Positions 10,529 through 22,074 are shown, counted from the stretch's first letter. The stretch is DNA of 64,000 bases from Hortaea werneckii (GCA_037044905.1 JBAOKB010000020.1:1178001-1242000); one strand, 5' to 3'. Program-made: numbers and translations. Notes: a model not told the origin generated them from the letters alone.

Positions 10529-12396
10529 CTTGAGAACGGTGAATGGACGAGAAAATTGATAAAGAGTATACACGGCTTTAGAAGGGCAGTTCAAACTTGA
10601 TATGACTTACATTTCAGTACGTCAGGCACTAAGGATCTAGTGTTAGACTTTGTGGGAGCGGTTGGTGGTATCCACGCAACTGCATGGAATCTTGGCGGAA
10701 TGCGAGCAGCAAGCGTTGATACGACCTTCTGACGCACTAAATCCTACGCCAGTGTGCTGTTGTAGCATCCTAATTACCATTCTGAGCGAGATCGTCCGGG
10801 TGCGAGATGTACCTAAACGGTGGCTGGAAGCATAGATGCGTTTAAGTGGGCCATCTTGGACTGATGATTACAGGTGGGGTTATGGATGGTCCAATGAATA
10901 CACCCTGGAATGGTTAAAGTGTACTGTCCTGGATATAGTGGCATTCGAGCCGAATGTGCCCACTCCTAATAGTGGAGGAAGGAGGATGCAACGTCTCCGT
11001 GAAAAGCCTACTGATCCTACATCATCTTGGCGCTCTCCCTGAACTAGCTCCTTCGCCAAATTTCTTAGTCAGACAGGGACCTTGATTGACAGTAGAAGAG
11101 ATCTCGGGGATGCCGGGAAAAATACTCAGGTCGCATGCACTACATGCCGCGCTAGAAGACTGACATTCGACAGGACTGTGCTGTCTCGCATTAAGACCCC
11201 TTGTGAGCATGGTGGAGCCGACCAAAGGAATGTTGTAAGACCCCGGAAGGATTTGAGAGTAGCATCACAGAAGCTTGGAGTCCTAAGACTGGATTAGTTA
11301 TCGAAGGTCTCCTCTCATCAGCAAAGACTACATACCTAGGTAGTACTTCATTGGTAACTGAAGGCGCAGAAAAGGAATCTGGAAGGGACGGCAGGGCCGA
11401 AGCGCTGCCAAGACAAATAAACCCTAGCACCGCGCCTTCCTGTTCGGGAGCCAGGCATTCGTTGTCACTACCCAGCACATTTTTTGATGACAAGAATCGC
11501 CATCTATGAGGTCAGCGCCGATAGCTGAGCATGCAGAGGACCATCGACTTTGATCCTCCAGGCCCGCATGCCAAGCCGATCGGCAGGCCGTGAACTCTGG
11601 CTGCAACCTGAACGACAGATGGGTGACCAGTCATTCCGAGTGACTTTTCACTCCATCTCTACCTAAGGCCTTACTACGTCAATCTGCAGCCATTAAAAGA
11701 TGAAATATCTCTGAGCCGTTTGCAGTAGAACCAGAAGCAGATCTGTGCTAAAGCACCCTCTGTTTGAACAGCAATGGGTCTTTGGTTGTGTGTGCCGAAG
11801 GTCATAATCGCATAATCATCCTGAGAGAAGACGGCATTACATGAAACAATCCCGCATAGACGAGGATCGTGATATCCAATGGCTAACAGAACTTTCTTAG
11901 CCAACAGCCATGATCGACAGTATTCTCTAACCGATGCTACTCCGGTCTACAATATCCGTATGCGCCACTGCAGCATCAGAGATTTGATTCGACACTGTTG
12001 GAATGAGTATACTACACCACAACAGGCCGTAAGTGCCGATGGATCCATCAGCTTTCTCTTTGGGCCTTGATGACGTCTGGAGTTGCATCGCAGGATCAGC
12101 TTTTCGGTCAACGGACTCCTTCTCAGCTGAAGGCGCATACCTTTTGAACTGGTTGGATTTTAAGAGGCTGGGTATTATCTGAGAGACCGCGGAGCTCTTT
12201 ATGGCGTGAAGAAGGAGGTGAGTCGGAAGGAACAGGATGCCACATGTGGAGAACATGACCAGGTAATGGTTCGACTAAATTGAGTCCTGAGCATATATAA
12301 GAGCGCAGACCGAGCAGATATTGTCCAGACCAAAGCAGCATTCGAACAACTACACTCCAGCTCTTGCACCTATCCTTTTCAGAAATCCTTATCAAA
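10529..12396. other. Gene-poor 1.9-kb interval with possible relic
   Basis: No intact gene is supported. On the plus strand around 11130-11230 a short frame reads 'VACTTCRARRLTFDRT', which resembles the first half of a Zn(II)2Cys6 cluster with the third Cys replaced. It leads nowhere and could be chance or a decayed regulator. The right end holds the promoter of the small secreted protein gene. Confidence 0.4.
12294..12301 (+). promoter_or_regulatory. TATA box of the small secreted protein gene
   Basis: The string tatataag lies 103 bp upstream of the ATG at 12397. It is a typical core-promoter position for strongly induced fungal genes. Confidence 0.6.
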
Positions 12397-12983
12397 ATGC
12401 AATTTACAGCATTTACTATGCTCCTGGCCTCAGGCCTTGCCTCGGCAGGCACTGCCGCCATCCCAGTAGGACCCAAAAATTCCTCACACGGATGCATCTT
12501 CAGGCTGACTCCCAACAGGACCCAAACTGCAACATCTTCTCCGACATCCCAGCAACCGCAGTCGGTGTGAGGAACATCGTAAATTTCTTGCAGAGCATCC
12601 CGGGAACGAGTGCCTACGCGGACCCGTCATCGGTGAGATATGCACGTAGCATCTCCATCACGCACCGATTATACTAATCAGTCTGGATAGGGAGGCGGCA
12701 CTGCCTGCTCCTATATTTCCGCTGGTGCATCGAACACCGAGAATTCCTGCGCGTACCTGTGCTCGCGGAACGGCGAAAGCACTTATTTGAGCTACGGCAA
12801 GGCATCAGACTATATCAGCGTCATCTTGAACGACTGCGATGTTGACGGCGACGGTCAACTTAACGGAAACATCGCTGGAGTAAGTCTGGGCTAGAGCAGT
12901 TTCAATTAGCATTGCTGACCACCGGCAATTAGGACGAGGGGACTGGACAGTTCAACATCGATGTTCACAGGTGTACTGCCTAG
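12397..12983 (+). CDS. Small secreted cysteine-rich protein, candidate effector
   Basis: Proposed as four exons: 12397-12465, 12519-12632, 12691-12879 and 12933-12983, giving 140 residues. Introns 2 and 3 are standard (GTGAGA...GATAG; GTAAGT...TTAG). Intron 1 is less sure: its donor GTAGGA is weak, and acceptors at 12503 (38 nt) and 12518 (53 nt) both keep the frame; I prefer 53 nt. The protein starts with a clear signal peptide (about 20 residues, Ala-rich cleavage region). The mature part is small, with six cysteines, an even number that would allow three disulphides, plus Gly/Asn-rich strands. This is the usual look of a secreted fungal effector. The spacing is faintly like KP4-type folds, but I do not assign that family. 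A TATA box sits 103 bp upstream. Function unknown. Confidence 0.6.
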
Positions 12984-13191
12984 ATATACCCTCCTGCGTC
13001 AGATCTCTCCTCATGAAGGCTCGTGGTGGTAGTTTGATGAAGAGCATGCCTTGGCGTTCGTGATCAATGAATTATCAATGAGTTATTTTCCATCGCGAGC
13101 TGCGGTACTTCACTGGCCGTATCTTCATGCTCGAAGACGATCGATCTGTATTGCCGCATCCTCCGGCTTATCAAACGATATTTATACCATA

Positions 13192-14878
13192 TCATTGACT
13201 CTTCATATATCCATTACGATCCAAGGCAGGAAATTCAAGCCATCCTCTGGTATCAAGCTTGCAACGGTAAGAGTCAGCGCTTGCAGGATCACCAGTGCCC
13301 TTGTACTCGCTGATCTCCGGATAGGCGCAAATATTTTGTCGACGAGCGATGCCACCATCGACAACGGCCGACACATCGCCATTCAACTCGTAGACACTAG
13401 CAGCGGGTAACGTCTCCGGTGCTGTGCCATTCTCAACCCATGCGCGAAGGGCCAGGAGCGGATCGACTGGAATGGGCCCAAGACCACCCCTGCAGTGCCC
13501 GACACCAGGAGCGTAAAACTGTCGATAGAAGCCTTGGACGTCTGGGATGATGTCCTTGACCCGATTGTAGTAGTAGATGGAGCCCTGAGGAAAGATGAGC
13601 TGATCGGCCAGTCCATGCCAGGTGATCATCTTGCCGCCGCGGTCTTGGAATCTGCGCAGATCTGGACTAGCTGTTCCAATGATGGAATCGTATTGGAGTT
13701 TGCTCTCCGTACGAACATCTGCGAGTCAGTGGTTAGTCATTGGATCCTTGGGATTGATACCGGAGATACTCACTTGGGTAGTTTCCGTAGTCGAGATTCG
13801 TAAGGTCGTAGCTCAAATCCTTGGCTAAGAAATTCTTTGCCCATGAAGCAGAAATCTCAAATGGCTGCGGCCCTTCTGCACCATCTCTTGCTTCCGGAGC
13901 CAATCCGCTGAAGTTAGTACCTTTGGTAAGCCCATACCACAAACGCTCTCCCTGACCTGTGATTGGACCTTCCCAGATCATGTCGATGATCTTGGCAGCT
14001 GTCTTGGAAAACTTTACTGTTGAGTTATTGTGACTGCAACGGCGTTGCTTGCCTGCAATGGAACTGGCTTTGAAGTTGCAAATACCCGGTGCGGATATGA
14101 CGCCGTCATGTACGCCGTCCAAACCGTCACATGCGTTGATGGCCGCAGTGAGGGCTATTTCAAACTCGCAAGCGGAGACAGTATAGCCCTCCACATTCTG
14201 GACCACGTACGGCCAAAGCTCCGCAGGGAGGAAATCATTCCACTGTATTGCTGGCGCTGTTGCAACAATGCCATCGTAGTCCTCAGGGTAGTATTGAGCG
14301 AAGGTCAGACCTTGCCGGCCTCCAGTCGAGCAACCTGACCAGTATGAGTTCTGAATCGATTTCCCGTAGAAACTCTCCGTCACAGCCTTCCCCATCACGG
14401 TCATATCATGCAATGACCTGCGGGCAAAGTTCAAGAGCAGCTCTTGGTTGACGACACCCGGCGATCTTAACGCCCAGTCTGAAGCATTACTTGAGGCCGC
14501 GGAAGTAGTGTTATGTCCAGCGTCTGTAGCACCACATGCGTATCCTAGCGCCGCCTGACCTGGCAAGTCTTGCAACTCACCTGCAGCGAAGCCACCACCT
14601 CCTACACCCTGAAATCGTTCGTTCCAGTTGAGAGGCAGGGCATAATAGTTCTTGACGACATCGCCTGCACCTGGATGAGTAAGGCTGATAGTAACCTGGC
14701 AAACTTCATTGTCTGGAAGGCCGCCGTACGCGGAAACAGTGTTCGCGCTGATATTGAGGATCCTGGTGCCGAAAGCTTCAACATCCTTAAACGACAAGGC
14801 CGTACAATCTGAGGAAGCAAAAGATACATTTGCCGTTGCTAAGGCAATCGCTGCTGAGAGAAACACTTTGCGAGCCAT
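13192..14878 (-). CDS. Tannase / feruloyl esterase family enzyme, secreted
   Basis: Two exons, 14878-13774 and 13718-13192, around a 55-nt intron (GTGAGT...CGCAG). The 543-residue product has the usual length for the family. A signal peptide covers about residues 1-22. The catalytic set of this family is visible: Cys183-Ser184 in 'SGCSTGGRQG', Asp407 in 'WHGLADQ' and His443-Cys444 in 'GVGHCRGG', the CS-D-HC arrangement in which the two cysteines bridge the triad. 'FQGVGGGGFAAG' (~89-100) is another family landmark. Family knowledge: secreted enzymes that hydrolyse gallate esters in tannins or ferulate esters on plant cell-wall arabinoxylan/pectin. Sequence alone does not tell tannase from feruloyl esterase B. 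It is convergent with the small secreted protein gene (208 bp apart). Confidence 0.9.
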
Positions 14879-15562
14879 GATCAGAATAGCAAGGTCTAAT
14901 CGGTATGTGACCAGACCTGGGACGGCGCTGTTGTGAAGACTGTGCAGTGCGAGGACGGCAAACAGTTTTAGACTTTTCGTTCACCGGCTTCTCGTTTTGA
15001 TGTGGACTACACTTGACCGACTCCATAACCACCCCTCTACACTTGCATCTTGGCAGGCACCGGCAAGTCAGACCGGCATGCCTTTGCAAATACAATGGCC
15101 CCCATAAGGATTGCTTTGGTGCCCTACTAGTCGCACATCGTTCAGGTCTCGAGCAAATTGATGTCTACCCCGATCCATTAGTTCGGACAAAGCACGAGAA
15201 TCTCCGCAAATCTGCCTTTCAGATGCGGGGTAGGAAGCAATGGGTCTGTGGAGTCTAGGGGGCACAGCATGATTGTTCGCTCCATGGCGTGGTCGATCTT
15301 TGCCCCGACGACAAAAGGCCCATCTACACGGCAGTGGGTAGGCCCTGTCGACTGCAGAGCGTTCGGGTGAGCTGTCGAAGTGAGAGCATGTGTTGTGCGA
15401 GAGTTTAAATTTTGACAAGTCTCTTCAATGCCCAGAGCGTAATTCCATTTTTAAGCTGTACTCGTGGTGTGCGAGAAGCTAAATAAGAGTATATATTTCA
15501 GTTATACAGGTCGTAAGTTGTCGTTCGTATAAGCTCTTTAGAGCCAGCCAAGCCAGTGATAT
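14879..15562. other. Intergenic region
   Basis: Promoter of the esterase gene on one side and the 3' flank of the SDR gene on the other, with an AT-rich end near 15480-15510. No gene seen. Confidence 0.5.
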
Positions 15563-16380
15563 CTACTCTCCTGGTACAGAAACACCCGAGACGTCCTTGC
15601 AGATCTTGAGAAGCTCCTCTTGCTTCTGCTGGTTGAAGCTGCCCGGATGTGTGGTGTCCTCGCCGCTCGGCGTACAGAAGCTGCCGCTCTTCAAGGATGT
15701 CAGACGACCTTCTCCTGCAGCCCACTCACTGAGAGCCTTCGCCGGCTTATCTGTGCTTCCTGGCGCCATACCACCCATCTTCGTTCGTACCCAACCTGGG
15801 TGCATGGCAATGATTTGCAAGTCTGTCCACCTTCTGGCAAAAGCGTTGGCAAGCATAGTATTGTGTAACTTGCTGTTGCCATAAGAGTGTGATGTAGTGC
15901 AGTTCTTGAGCGACTCGTCGCCACCCATTGCACTGTCAGAGCTCATAAACAACATTCGGCTCTTCGGCTTGTTCATCTCACATGTTAAGATGTAGGCGGC
16001 GAGAGTGTTGACCGAGAAGACAGCGCTGATTCCGTCGCTGGTCATCTCACGGCTTGATGTACCGCCATAGCCAATGCCAGCATTGTGAATTACGGTATCG
16101 AATGTGCCACTCTTGTTTGCTTCTTCGGCAAGCTTTTTGGTATCTGCTATCGACTTTAGGTCGCCGACCAATACGTTTTCCGCCTTGGGCACGGCTTTTC
16201 TGGCGTCTTCTGCTCGCTGGGCGTTTCGTGCATGCAGCGTTACCGAATGGCCTTTGTCGGCAAGTGCTCTGGCCGCATGGGCACCAATGCCGTCGCTGGA
16301 TCCTGAGTCTGCATTAGCAAGTGCATCGGATTGTGGTTGTGGGGTTGGATCTGCCAACCTGTGATGAAAATGCGTGCCAT
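15563..16380 (-). CDS. Short-chain dehydrogenase/reductase
   Basis: Two exons: 16380-16359 and 16302-15563, with a 56-nt intron 16303-16358 (GTTGGC...CTCAG, branch-like GCTAATG). Splicing restores the Rossmann start MARIFITGSSDGIG; without it the cofactor motif is lost. The 253-residue protein carries the SDR features: TGSSDGIG (7-14) for NAD(P) binding, 'HNAG' (~80-83), catalytic Ser129 region 'FMSSDSAMGG', and the Y148-x-x-x-K152 pair. 'HPGWVRTKMGG' is also typical of the family. Classical SDRs oxidise or reduce alcohols, ketones or sugars; the substrate here is unknown. It is divergently transcribed from the methyltransferase gene across 522 bp, so co-regulation is possible but unproven. 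Confidence 0.85.
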
Positions 16381-16902
16381 TTTGTGACTGTTTGCCTGAT
16401 GAAAGTAAGGATACAATGTAATTGATAGAATCAAGATGATGATGAACAAGAGTTTGAAGGTCAGAGAAGAAGGGACAGTCAACGTCATATCGTTGATCCA
16501 GGGATTACTCAAGTCTGATATCAGTGCAGAAGGTGTATCGAACCGGGGTCACAAAATACTACCTGGAGCGAGCGCACTAGACGGTAAAAAACGAAGTACG
16601 ATTCCCTAATAGTCCACTGCGAAGCTGGAGAGGGAATTCCTAGTATGTCCTCTGCATAACAAGTCAGAGGAAGATTCCCGAGAGACTCAAACAGAAAGTG
16701 TGGTGGAACATGCAGTTGGGTGTCCGTGTGGGCGAGCACATACGTCATAATTGTCCCACTGAACGATTCACAGCAGCGAGTTCATTCGCCGATGGTCGGC
16801 GATCGCCGGCCTAGGAGGTAGACAGCGACCACGTTTCTGACCAGAGTACATCGTACTTCACATTTGAATACAGATCCCATTGAACATACCAATCACGCAA
16901 AA
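16381..16902. promoter_or_regulatory. Divergent promoter region, SDR and methyltransferase
   Basis: 522 bp between two head-to-head start codons. It must contain both promoters; I see no clear TATA box or known operator. Confidence 0.5.
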
Positions 16903-17538
16903 ATGGCCGAATCTAAGGACTGGACAGGAGGTAATGCATTCATTTCTAGAGTGTATGCTTCTAAAAGCACCGACGAAACCCAGAAAGCGTACGACGAATG
17001 GGCAGCCATATACGACAAGGACATGGTAGACGCGGAATACGAATCACCTGCCATCGTTGCCTCAGAAGTCATCAAGTATGCCGGAGCCGACGGAAAAATC
17101 CTGGACGCTGGATGCGGAACTGGCCTTGTCGGCATCCAGCTCTCCAAGCTCGGTGCGAAGGCAATTGATGGAAACGATCTTAGTCCCGGAATGCTGGAGA
17201 TCGCCCGCAAGACAGGCGCTTACCAGGACCTGAACGCGGTGGACCTATCACAGAAGCTGGATATTGCAGAGGGTTCGTACGCTGCTGTGGCGTGTGCCGG
17301 AACGCTTACGCAAGGTCATGTCGGTCCCGGTGCCCTTGCAGAGTTCCTGCGCATCGTCCGGCCTGGTGGTATAGTAGTGGCGACTATCCTGGATCCTATC
17401 TATGAGAGTGGAGGCTACCAGGGTGAAGTTGAACGACTTGGAAAGGAAGGTTATGCTGAAATTCTCTCAACAGAGGCTAGGAACTATCGACGTTCTGCAA
17501 ATACTCTTGCGAGAGTTGTCGTGCTAAGAAAACCGTGA
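16903..17538 (+). CDS. SAM-dependent methyltransferase, METTL27/WBSCR27-like
   Basis: A single-exon, 211-residue class I methyltransferase. The start is ATG 16903; an in-frame TTG upstream is not used. The SAM-binding motif I 'ILDAGCGTGLVG' is at 66-77, followed by 'IDGNDLSPGMLEIA' (motif II region) and 'LRIVRPGGIVVATIL' near 165-180. The 'AYDEWAAIYDKDM' helix ahead of motif I is typical of METTL27-like proteins, small cytosolic enzymes of unknown substrate. No signal or membrane segment. The neighbouring SDR on the other strand shares the promoter region, so the two may act on one small molecule (inference). Confidence 0.8.
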   Translation: MAESKDWTGGNAFISRVYASKSTDETQKAYDEWAAIYDKDMVDAEYESPAIVASEVIKYAGADGKILDAGCGTGLVGIQLSKLGAKAIDGNDLSPGMLEIARKTGAYQDLNAVDLSQKLDIAEGSYAAVACAGTLTQGHVGPGALAEFLRIVRPGGIVVATILDPIYESGGYQGEVERLGKEGYAEILSTEARNYRRSANTLARVVVLRKP

Positions 17539-18266
17539 TTGTTGCCCCTTCTTAGTCGAGGGAGCGATGATGTTGCTGAATCTTGTAAGCTTCAACAGCT
17601 AGTTGTGTTCATCGGTTGAAGGAGAGCGGTTCTGATGGATGAGAGGACAATCAATTCTTCCGGATAACCCAAAAGCACCTTCGCCTGTCGAAACGTTCTT
17701 GTTCCCATGTGTTACAACAAGATTCGTTACATTGTACTCTGAAATGTCATACATATTTTGGCATTATTGATGTCTTGAATGAGCAGGGGAGTTACAGGGG
17801 AGAGAAACCGCTATAGGCTCTGCATCGATTGAAGACTATTGAGTCAGGTGCACCCCTTCTAACACCTTCCGTCGTGTCTTTCTCAAACTCGTTTTCGACC
17901 GCATATGATTTCAATCTTCATCACAATGCCCCCCAGCGGGTCATTATTTGCAGGAGGCAGGTGGACATACGGTTGATACCTTGCATCCCCGCGCGCGCCA
18001 AGACGGCGAAACCATCCAAGCTCGCATTCTCCTCTCAAGCAACCTCCTTGGCACCTTCACGAAGACGATCCATCTTTTCCTATCGGCATCCGCAACGCGA
18101 CAGAAGGACTTTCACAATCCACCAATGATGGCTTTCCAAAATTTGGAGGCGCAAAGATGCAGTAAGTATAAAGGCTGGTACAAATATTCAAGGCGAGGTA
18201 AGCTACAGAGAGGTCTCTTACATTCTCCAATCTCCTTATCTCCATACGACTTGCCCAAGCTTCACC
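17539..18266. other. Intergenic region with GH28 promoter
   Basis: 728 bp with the 3' flank of the methyltransferase and the promoter of the first GH28 gene. No other gene seen. Confidence 0.5.
18167..18172 (+). promoter_or_regulatory. TATA box of GH28 gene
   Basis: tataaa, 100 bp upstream of the ATG at 18267, followed by a CT-rich leader. Confidence 0.6.
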
Positions 18267-19752
18267 ATGAAGCTTCTAGCAACCTTCGCAGCATTCACAG
18301 CTGCGGCGACAGCGGCTGCGGTGCCTGAAGTATTCCCAGCAGGCAGTGCCGTCCTTGAGGCTCGCAATGCTATTCCCGGTGGGGGTCGTGGTCGTGGCCA
18401 TGGACACCATCACAAAGATAAATGGGGATGCAATCTCCCCGACTACCGACACAAGGTCACCATCCGGGCTTCTCAGAACGAGACGGACGATGTAAGCGAC
18501 GACTTCCTCTGGGCCATGCACAAAGCCAACCACGGCGGCACGGTCTGGCTGAAGGAAGGCGAAACGTACGTGATCGGCAAGAAACTCCTCCTAGACTTCC
18601 TGAAGGACATCCATGTCCAGCTCGACGGCGAAATCCTCTTTACAGACGACATTGAATACTGGCAGGCCAACAACTTCTACTACGACTTCCAGCGTAGCAT
18701 CACTTTCTGGGTCTGGGGCGGCGAGGATATCCGCATCTACGGCTCCGGAACCCTGAACGGCAACGCGCAGCGATGGTGGGCAGAGTTCCAGGGCAGAGAG
18801 GTGTTGGACGATGATAACACGTTCTACCGCCCGATCCTCTTCCTAACCGACAACGCCACCCGGGTCGACATCTCCGGGATCAACTTCCTCAACTCGCCCA
18901 TCTGGTTCAACCTGCTAGTACGCTCCAAGGACGTCTCGTACGACAACGTATACATCAACGCGGTCAGCAGCAACGCGTCCGTAGAACCAGCCAACAGCGA
19001 CGGCTGGGACACGCTAAACACAGACGGGGTCTCGATCACCAACTCGCGCGTCAACGTCGGCGACGACTGCTACTCGGCCAAACCCAACTCGAGCAACATC
19101 TTCCTGCAGAACCTGTGGTGTAACGGCACGCACGGCATCTCCATGGGCTCCATCGGCCAGTACCCGGGCGAGCTGGACATCATCGAGAACATCTACGCCG
19201 AGAACGTCACGATGCTGCATTCCTCCAACGGGGCGCGGGTCAAGACCTGGGCCGGCGAGGAGGTCGGGTATGGATACGTGCGGAACATCACCTGGAAGGA
19301 CTTCTACGTCGAGGATGTCGACTGGCCGATTGTCTTGGACGCTTGCTACTTCAATATTGAAAGTGAGGTGTGCGCGCAGTATCCTAGCCAGTAAGCATGC
19401 CACACTCCCCTCAAGTCACATTACTTACCCCCTTTACCACCCAACTCGTACGTAGTGCAAATCTTGGCTGACAAAACATCTTCTTCTTCTTTTTACTAGG
19501 GTCAACATAAGCGACCTAACCTTCGAGAACTTCTCCGGGCGCTCCAGCGGCGCCAACGGCGACGCGATCGCGCGGCTCGTCTGCTCGGAAGAGCGACCCT
19601 GCGAGAACATCCAGCTGATCAACGTCCACGTGACGACGCCGGAGACGGAACCGGAGGACGGGGTGATCCTGTGCGATGGCATCGCCGGCGGGGTCGGCAT
19701 GCCGTGTATTAATGAAAGCGAATGGGATGGTGCGGAGGATGAGGAGGACTGA
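18267..19752 (+). CDS. Secreted GH28 polygalacturonase (exo-type)
   Basis: Two exons, 18267-19390 and 19500-19752, around a 109-nt intron (GTAAGC...ACTAG); the product has 458 residues. A signal peptide covers about 1-18. An unusual Gly/Arg/His-rich segment (~38-50, 'GGGRGRGHGHHHKDKWG') precedes the parallel beta-helix. The GH28 active-site blocks are present in order: NTDG (~251), GDDC (~266), 'GTHGISMGSIGQYPG' with the conserved His (~288), and RVK (~325). The lack of an endo-type RIK and the SIGQYPG block point to an exo-acting or galacturan galacturonidase branch. It degrades pectin outside the cell. Several N-glycosylation sites (NAT, NSS, NGT, NVT, NIT) fit secretion. A TATA box is 100 bp upstream. 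Family certain; exo versus endo inferred. Confidence 0.88.
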
Positions 19753-20394
19753 GTTTGATTTTGGGAGTAGGGAATGCTTGGAAGGTCTAGTCGCGCGCTT
19801 CTAGGAAGCGTATATAGCATGATTGATGACGGGTTAACGATGGGAAAGGCCCAAGGGTAGAGATGAGTAGCTGTTTATTAAAGCTATCCGCCTACTTCTC
19901 TCACTACGATCTTATTTGCAGTCACTCATGCAATATTCTTTGTTCGATGCCGAGTGCAGGGAGCTAGTGGATCGTTCCCTGCATACCTGTCCACTCAAAG
20001 TGAGGAACAAGTGGCAAAAAGGGGCTAAACACAGAAACTTGAGAGAAGGGAAAGAAGACAAAGGGACAATCTGTTCTCATCGCTGGTAATATACCATTCA
20101 CAAACAGGGTTGAATCTCTAGCACGAAGTATCTCTTTTGCCATATTTATTCGAGCTGTCTATGGAGCATAGCTTCTTACGGCCATTGTATCATGCGTACA
20201 GCTTAATTCATCTAGCTATTAGTACATCCAGGAGAGGGAGAAGCAAAGAACAACCATCCTTCACTACCTCGTGTAAAAATGGGTTCACTCATACTTCCCC
20301 TCGTCACTCCGTGCCCGCTCTTGCGTGAAATTGGTCTTTTGCCACAACATCACCTGTCTCTCCGAGCGATTTCCCATGGCTGCCAAATTCTGGC
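19753..20394. other. Intergenic region, convergent
   Basis: 3' flanks of the GH28 gene (+) and the Rpn6 gene (-). No gene seen. Confidence 0.5.
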
Positions 20395-21727
20395 TTACTC
20401 CAACAAAGTCGCCTGGTTCCCATACAACACCTCGACGACATTATTCAGCTTATCGATGGTATCAAGCGCAGCATCGTATCCCTTATCCCTCTCGCTCTCC
20501 TCATAGATAATCAGCACGCCGGCGCCTTGGTCCAAGACGCCGATGAGGACACGATCGAGGATCATCTGGGAGAGCTTGCGCTCGACCTGCTGGACATCGA
20601 GGCCGACCATCTGGGCGACGTGAGAGATCTCGACGCAGGAGAAGGGCTCGATGACCTTGATCAGGTTCTGCTCGAGCATGGAGTCGTACAGGCGGCGGAG
20701 GTGGGAGGCGATGAAGCGGTCGCTGCCGAGCTCGTAGCGGAAGTTGTGCAGCGCCGTCTCGTATTCTTCCAGGCTGCGGTTGTTGTGGGCGCGGGCTACG
20801 GCTTTCATGGCGTCGAGGTTCTTGCCGGCGTAGCGCAGCGCGTGCTTGGATGTCATCAGGTTCTCCACGTCGTCGTTGGCGTTCATCATCACTTTGCAGA
20901 GGAGCATGTACTGCAGGGCCGAGGTGGCCTTGGCGGGCTCGTCTTGCGAGTGGTAGCCTTCCATGGCTTCGATGAAGTAGGAGAAGGCGGTGTTGAAGTC
21001 GCCGTCTTCGGCGTGGAGCTGGCCGGATTGCATGTCCAGGCCGGCTTGGAGGAGGGGTGGGCAGTAGACGGATGCGGCGCTCGTCCTCGCCGAGGTGAGG
21101 GCTGCACGCCCCTTGGGTACGTTCCCGAGAGCATGGTATACGCGGGACTCGAGGAGCTGAACTTCAACTAAGACGAGCTTGTCGTCCAGACGTTTGAGTT
21201 CTTTGAGCAGGCTGTTGATGAGGGTGAGGGAGTCGTAGTAGGCCTGTTTCTGCATGTACTGGGAGACGAGACGGACTTCGAGGTTCTGACGCAGGAAGCC
21301 CTGGCGCTGTGATACTGCCCAGTCGATGCAGGATTTGGTGACGGCGATCTGGGTCTCGAGTGTGTCGGGGATGGCGGTGAACAGGTCGAGGAGTTGGCGG
21401 ACTAGCAACAGCAGTAGGTCAGTATGACAGACGACGTCCATAGGCTTGGATTTATTTCATACCGAGCTTGGCTGTCTTCGCTCGCGCAAATGAAGTGAGT
21501 ACATCGCGTGTCTGCTGGACGAGATTGGCCAGGTCGTTTGTCCGCTTGTGATCCCGATAGAGCTCACCCAAGCCCATCAAAGCGCCTTCGTAGTCTCGTG
21601 CCGCCCGGTCATTGGATCCTGGAGGTTTCTGGAGGATGTCCTTGTAGATCTGCTCTGCTTTGGCCGGCTGGTCCTTGACCATCTGCTTTGCCTCCTCTAT
21701 CCGCTTGGTGTTGTCCTCTTGCGCCAT
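20395..21727 (-). CDS. rpn6: 26S proteasome regulatory subunit Rpn6 (PSMD11)
   Basis: Two exons: 21727-21463 and 21401-20395, intron 21402-21462 (GTATGA...GCTAG). The splice joins 'AKTAKL' to 'VRQLLDLF', a well-conserved Rpn6 stretch. The protein has 423 residues, the usual length. The N-terminal two thirds are alpha-solenoid (TPR-like) repeats ('KAEQIYKDIL', 'AYYDSLTLINSLLKELKRLDDK', 'GDFNTAFSYFIEAMEG'). A PCI domain follows (~225-390, with 'IEPFSCVEISHVAQMVGL' winged-helix and 'ERKLSQMILD'), then the C-terminal helix. Family knowledge: Rpn6 is a lid subunit that clamps the 19S lid to the 20S core and is essential. It is divergent from sof1 across 347 bp. Confidence 0.95.
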
Positions 21728-22074
21728 GTTGCTGGCTGCGATGAGCCTGTCTCAGTCGTCTTGAATTCGTCTGTGGTCGTCCTCCACTCGTATAGATTTC
21801 CTTCCTAGATCGGTGGTGTTGGCTGAGCAGTGGTTCAGTGGTTGCGTGGTGTGGCTGTTGATGTTGGATGATGCAGCCGCTGGTTGGAGCTCCAGTCGAC
21901 TTCGGATGATGAGGCTCGAAGCCGGCAGCGCAAGCAAGAAACGAGCCCGATACGGCAGGTTAGCCGAGCAGCAGTGGCGGAGATAACGAGGCAAGCTCCG
22001 AGGACTTTTTCCAGAACCAGACTTTCACCTTTGCGAGCGAGAGAAGCGAGAGAGATCATGTCTGGACTTGGATC
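21728..22074. promoter_or_regulatory. Divergent promoter, rpn6 and sof1
   Basis: 347 bp between head-to-head start codons of two housekeeping genes. No TATA box, as is usual for such promoters. No specific proteasome-control element recognised. Confidence 0.55.

Noticed and set aside
20527..21171. 214-codon plus-strand frame, Val/Glu/Leu-rich
   Set aside because: Antisense shadow of rpn6, whose protein match is unambiguous.
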